Shown in pieces: positions 23,569-25,725 of a stretch of 25,725 nt of DNA. The notes beneath the pieces are model-generated. The model was not told the origin of the DNA. It worked only from the letters and a program-made list of their open reading frames with translations, and made no database searches. This stretch comes from an uncultured Candidatus Peregrinibacteria bacterium (GTDB lineage: Bacteria; Patescibacteriota; JACMRA01), in the NCBI GenBank assembly GCA_937127165.1, contig CAKZLR010000023.1:1-25725 (forward strand). The letters are read 5' to 3'. The stretch's first letter is position 1, and the number at the start of each line of letters is the position of its first letter. The translations under genes and the position numbers were made by a program.

Positions 23569-24000
23569 TTATCACTAAAAATTATAACTAAAAAACATAC
23601 TAACTGGTGAATTTTTTAAACCCTACAACATATGGCTAGTACAAAAACTAACTCTTGACTGAATTTGGTCTCGTGGTAAGTAGATGCTATGATTGTAATT
23701 TTTGATAATAAGTATCTTAAAGTTGCAGCTTTACTTAAAAGGGTACAAAAACAAGCCCTTAAAGTAAAAAAAATATATTTGAAAAGGTTAAAAAGTTAGA
23801 GACTTATTCTTAACTTTTCCTGCAATTTTGGATACTTACCTATATTAAATTGTGTTACAAATAAATATTTGTCAGTTACACCCCCTTTTCAGGGACTTGG
23901 AAGTAATCTTTAAAATAGGTCAAGAGTCGGACAAGGAGCTGTTCTGAATTGTTGAAAAAAGATAATCCACTATCTTTATCAATTCTATTTGCATTATTTT
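23569..24000. other. AT-rich stretch upstream of the decayed methyltransferase
   Basis: No supported gene. It has a perfect hairpin ACAAAT-AAAT-ATTTGT at 23857-23872. It may include the lost start and promoter of the methyltransferase gene. Confidence 0.4.
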
Positions 24001-24029
24001 TTGACTTAAAATTAGTTTTGTAATATAAT
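24001..24029 (+). promoter_or_regulatory. Near-consensus sigma-70 promoter
   Basis: TTGACT at 24001-24006, 17 bases, TATAAT at 24024-24029. This is the best promoter in the window. Transcription should start near 24036, leaving a leader of about 25 bases before the ATG at 24061. Confidence 0.78.
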
Positions 24030-24060
24030 AGTTGACTAATTTTAAATGTAATAAAAATCT

Positions 24061-24354
24061 ATGCTAGAAAATCTAATTTATTGGCTGGCTATTTCCAGTA
24101 TGATATTCTTTAACATTTTGTGTATTGTGGGAATTATTTCTTTTGTAATGATTACTTTGGCTATTTCCAAAATAAAAAATAAAGCTGTCGAGACTTTAGA
24201 CACTGCTCAAGAAACGGCGATACAAGTAACTCAAACTCTGGAGGATAGCTCCAAGTCAATTGTTGTTGAACTATTTATGTTGATTGCTAGTCTATTTTTA
24301 CCTTTCAAAAAAAAGAGCAGACTGGAAAAGTTTTTAGATAAAATAGGTAAATAG
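24061..24354 (+). CDS. Small membrane protein of unknown function
   Basis: 97 residues. One long hydrophobic stretch at about 7-36 (YWLAISSMIFFNILCIVGII and on) is followed by an amphipathic helix rich in T, E, Q and A (about 42-66), a second weaker hydrophobic stretch (ELFMLIASLFLPF, 70-82) and a basic tail (KKKSRLEK). This recalls small YtxH/DUF948-like or holin-like membrane proteins, but no family is recognised. It has its own near-consensus promoter and a short leader without a strong ribosome binding site. The gene converges on engB. The strong promoter suggests good expression. Confidence 0.68.
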   Translation: MLENLIYWLAISSMIFFNILCIVGIISFVMITLAISKIKNKAVETLDTAQETAIQVTQTLEDSSKSIVVELFMLIASLFLPFKKKSRLEKFLDKIGK

Positions 24355-24444
24355 AATTTTCAAAAAAGGTGCAAAATCTAGACTTTTTAAGTTTACCCCC
24401 TATATATAAATTAAGAGATTTATTTGTTTTCTAAAAAATTCTAG

Positions 24445-25047
24445 CTATTTAACATTTTCTAACTTAGAAAAAATAAATTCTAAAATCTCTTCTCTACCTT
24501 TTCTCTTGACTGTAGAAACTTGAAAAAGTTTATCACCTACTTCTAAAATCCGGCTTAGTGTCTCATCAAAAAGTCTGGTCTGTCGATACAGTGCAGCTTG
24601 GTTGGGTTTGTCTATCTTGGTTAAGACTACTCCAAAAGGTATCTGTTTAAGCTTGAGCCAGCTTAAAAATTCTAAGTCAACTTGTTGTGGCGGAATATTA
24701 ATGTCAATGAGTACAAATAAATATTTTAGATACTTTGATTTTAGTAAAAAGTTTTCCGTAAAATACCCCCATCGCTGGCGGTCAATTTTGCTACTTTTGG
24801 CAAATCCGTAACCTGGTAAATCGACAAAATAAAAACTGTTGTTAATTAAAAAATGATTAATTAGCCTAGTTCTACCGGGTTTAGATGAAGTTTTAGCTAA
24901 GTTACGATTATTGCATAAAAAATTGATCAGCGACGATTTGCCTACATTTGATCTACCGATAAAAGCAAATTCAGATAATTTCGGATCTGGAAACTCGTCC
25001 AGATGAGTACTACTTTTAACAAATTTAGCTGAAGTAATTTGAGACAT
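24445..25047 (-). CDS. engB: Ribosome-biogenesis GTPase EngB (YihA/YsxC)
   Basis: A GTPase needed for assembly of the large ribosomal subunit, cytoplasmic. 200 residues, normal for the family. G motifs in order: G1 GRSNVGKSS (31-39), G2 region KPGRTRLINHF (Thr60), G3 DLPGYGFAK (76-84), G4 TKID (143-146), and a G5 region VSTVKRKG (177-184), where most members have SS in place of the ST. KSSTHLDEFPDP at the start is the usual EngB lead-in. It is a single gene: the neighbours point toward it on the left and away on the right. Confidence 0.96.
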   Translation of the reverse strand: MSQITSAKFVKSSTHLDEFPDPKLSEFAFIGRSNVGKSSLINFLCNNRNLAKTSSKPGRTRLINHFLINNSFYFVDLPGYGFAKSSKIDRQRWGYFTENFLLKSKYLKYLFVLIDINIPPQQVDLEFLSWLKLKQIPFGVVLTKIDKPNQAALYRQTRLFDETLSRILEVGDKLFQVSTVKRKGREEILEFIFSKLENVK

Positions 25048-25374
25048 GTTTCACAGCATCTATTTTTAATCAAGAAGAAATATCGGTATTTATATTTTCC
25101 AAAAATAAATTGATCAACCTAAAAATTGCCAAGTCAACTCTTTTTGCAAGTATGCCTAAATTAACTAAAACTACTAACTTATTTCCTCCTAAAATTGCAG
25201 AATAAATTTCGGTCTCTAATCTCTAACCTTTGCTAGATCAAGTTACCAACTTGACTAAGAAAGTTTTGTATTGTTTAACAACGACTTAGTATCGTGCTAA
25301 TTGTCTTCAGACTAAAATTCTAAAAATTAGCAAGATAATATATCCATTTCTTAAAATTGTTGTTTTACTTGCAT
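25048..25374. other. Divergent spacer between engB and the cofE-like gene
   Basis: AT-rich, no ORF supported. A TTGACT near 25252 has no good -10 at normal spacing. I see no RNA gene. Confidence 0.4.
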
Positions 25375-25725
25375 ATGATAATAACCCCCATAAAAACCAA
25401 GCCCATTACCATCAAGGACACAGACCTTTTACAAATTTTGGATGACTATATTTTATCTTTAAAAGAAAACTCTATACTTGTTGTTACTTCCAAAATAGTA
25501 GCCATTTGTGAAGGTAGAGTTGTCTCCAAAGACATAGATAAAGACGAGTTGATTGCACAAGAAGCAGATTTTTTTCTGCCAAGATCTTCTAACAAATATA
25601 ATGTTTGTCTAACCATCAAAAACGGTATATTGGCAGCTTCTGCTGGTATTGATGAATCCAATGGAGACAATCATTATGTGCTTCTGCCCAAAGATCCTCA
25701 GACTTCGGCTAATAAAATTCGCGAT
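25375..25725 (+). CDS. Coenzyme F420-0:L-glutamate ligase-like protein, partial at the window end
   Basis: 117 codons from the ATG at 25375, open to the right edge. The start (MIITPIKTKPITIKDTDL), SILVVTSKIVAICEGRVV (about 34-51) and NGILAASAGIDESNGDNHYV (about 88-107) are typical of the F420-ligase/CofE fold (FbiB N-terminal type). The latter block carries the family's conserved D-x-SN metal/nucleotide-binding residues. In F420-making organisms CofE adds glutamates to F420-0 using GTP. Patescibacteria are not known to make F420, so the real substrate here is likely a different carboxylate. Only the first part is visible, so completeness cannot be judged. Confidence 0.82.
   Translation, partial: MIITPIKTKPITIKDTDLLQILDDYILSLKENSILVVTSKIVAICEGRVVSKDIDKDELIAQEADFFLPRSSNKYNVCLTIKNGILAASAGIDESNGDNHYVLLPKDPQTSANKIRD

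Noticed and set aside
23689..23799. 36-residue basic ORF on the plus strand (MIVIFDNKYLKVAALL...)
   Set aside because: It starts with ATG and looks faintly coding, but it is short, has no ribosome binding site or promoter, and sits in a decaying region.
24602..24811. Plus-strand ORF opposite engB
   Set aside because: Antisense to an EngB gene with all G motifs.
25446..25670. Minus-strand ORF at the right edge
   Set aside because: Antisense to the cofE-like coding region, which has clear family motifs.
1..25725. CRISPR arrays, tRNA or rRNA genes, insertion sequences
   Set aside because: I found no regularly spaced repeats, no tRNA T-arm with matching acceptor stems, no rRNA, and no transposase or terminal inverted repeats. 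The decayed region 21737-23568 matches methyltransferase-type motifs, not a transposase.

Overview
The window is strongly AT-rich bacterial DNA with small, mostly single-copy housekeeping genes. It carries several short or stand-alone versions of normally larger proteins: a riboflavin kinase without its FAD-synthetase half, a short clamp-loader subunit without a P-loop, and an F420-ligase-like protein. Shine-Dalgarno sites are rare. This points to a Candidate Phyla Radiation (Patescibacteria) genome. TGA works as a stop (for example at 1674-1676), so the UGA-glycine code of Absconditabacteria/Gracilibacteria is unlikely. I do not assign a lineage below that level.

Layout. 1-1213: the 5' end of a possible Phd/YefM-type antitoxin running off the left edge, then a WxL-like secreted protein gene broken by one in-frame TAA exactly at the predicted signal-peptide cleavage site. 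1277-2270 (-): riboflavin kinase and a DEDDh exonuclease, one base apart. 2610-5264: a one-TM acidic protein, an ACT-domain protein (-), and a possible two-gene + strand unit (two-TM protein, clamp-loader delta'-like protein). A terminator-like hairpin sits in the leader of that unit. 5403-7010: a large membrane-anchored protein of unknown function. 7340-7702: an ORF without a usable start codon but with a good promoter. 7838-8902: mnmA. 9121-12465 (-): D-lactate dehydrogenase, a one-TM protein, enolase. 12850-14345 (+): Hsp20 and a PH-domain membrane protein; the eno/hsp20 divergent spacer holds three palindromes, one with CIRCE geometry. 14503-21412 (-): recJ and a giant carB. 21413-24060 looks empty but holds the wreck of a DNA methyltransferase gene and a second gene that is probably its restriction endonuclease. 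24061-25725: a small membrane protein with a near-consensus promoter, engB (-), and the 5' end of a cofE-like gene.

The two most striking things are these. (1) carB encodes 1593 residues instead of about 1070. Its oligomerization domain is interrupted by a Nudix-like domain plus a HAD phosphatase with all catalytic motifs, a second Nudix-like domain sits just before the C-terminal synthetase half, and the usual MGS regulatory domain is missing. I know of no described carbamoyl-phosphate synthetase like this. (2) A decayed restriction-modification pair lies on the minus strand between engB and carB, recognisable only by joining fragments across frames.

Functionally the window covers flavin and pyrimidine precursor synthesis, glycolysis to lactate (enolase, D-LDH), DNA repair and replication (RecJ, exonuclease, delta'), tRNA thiolation, ribosome assembly and heat shock. 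Most genes are single transcription units or pairs, not long operons.
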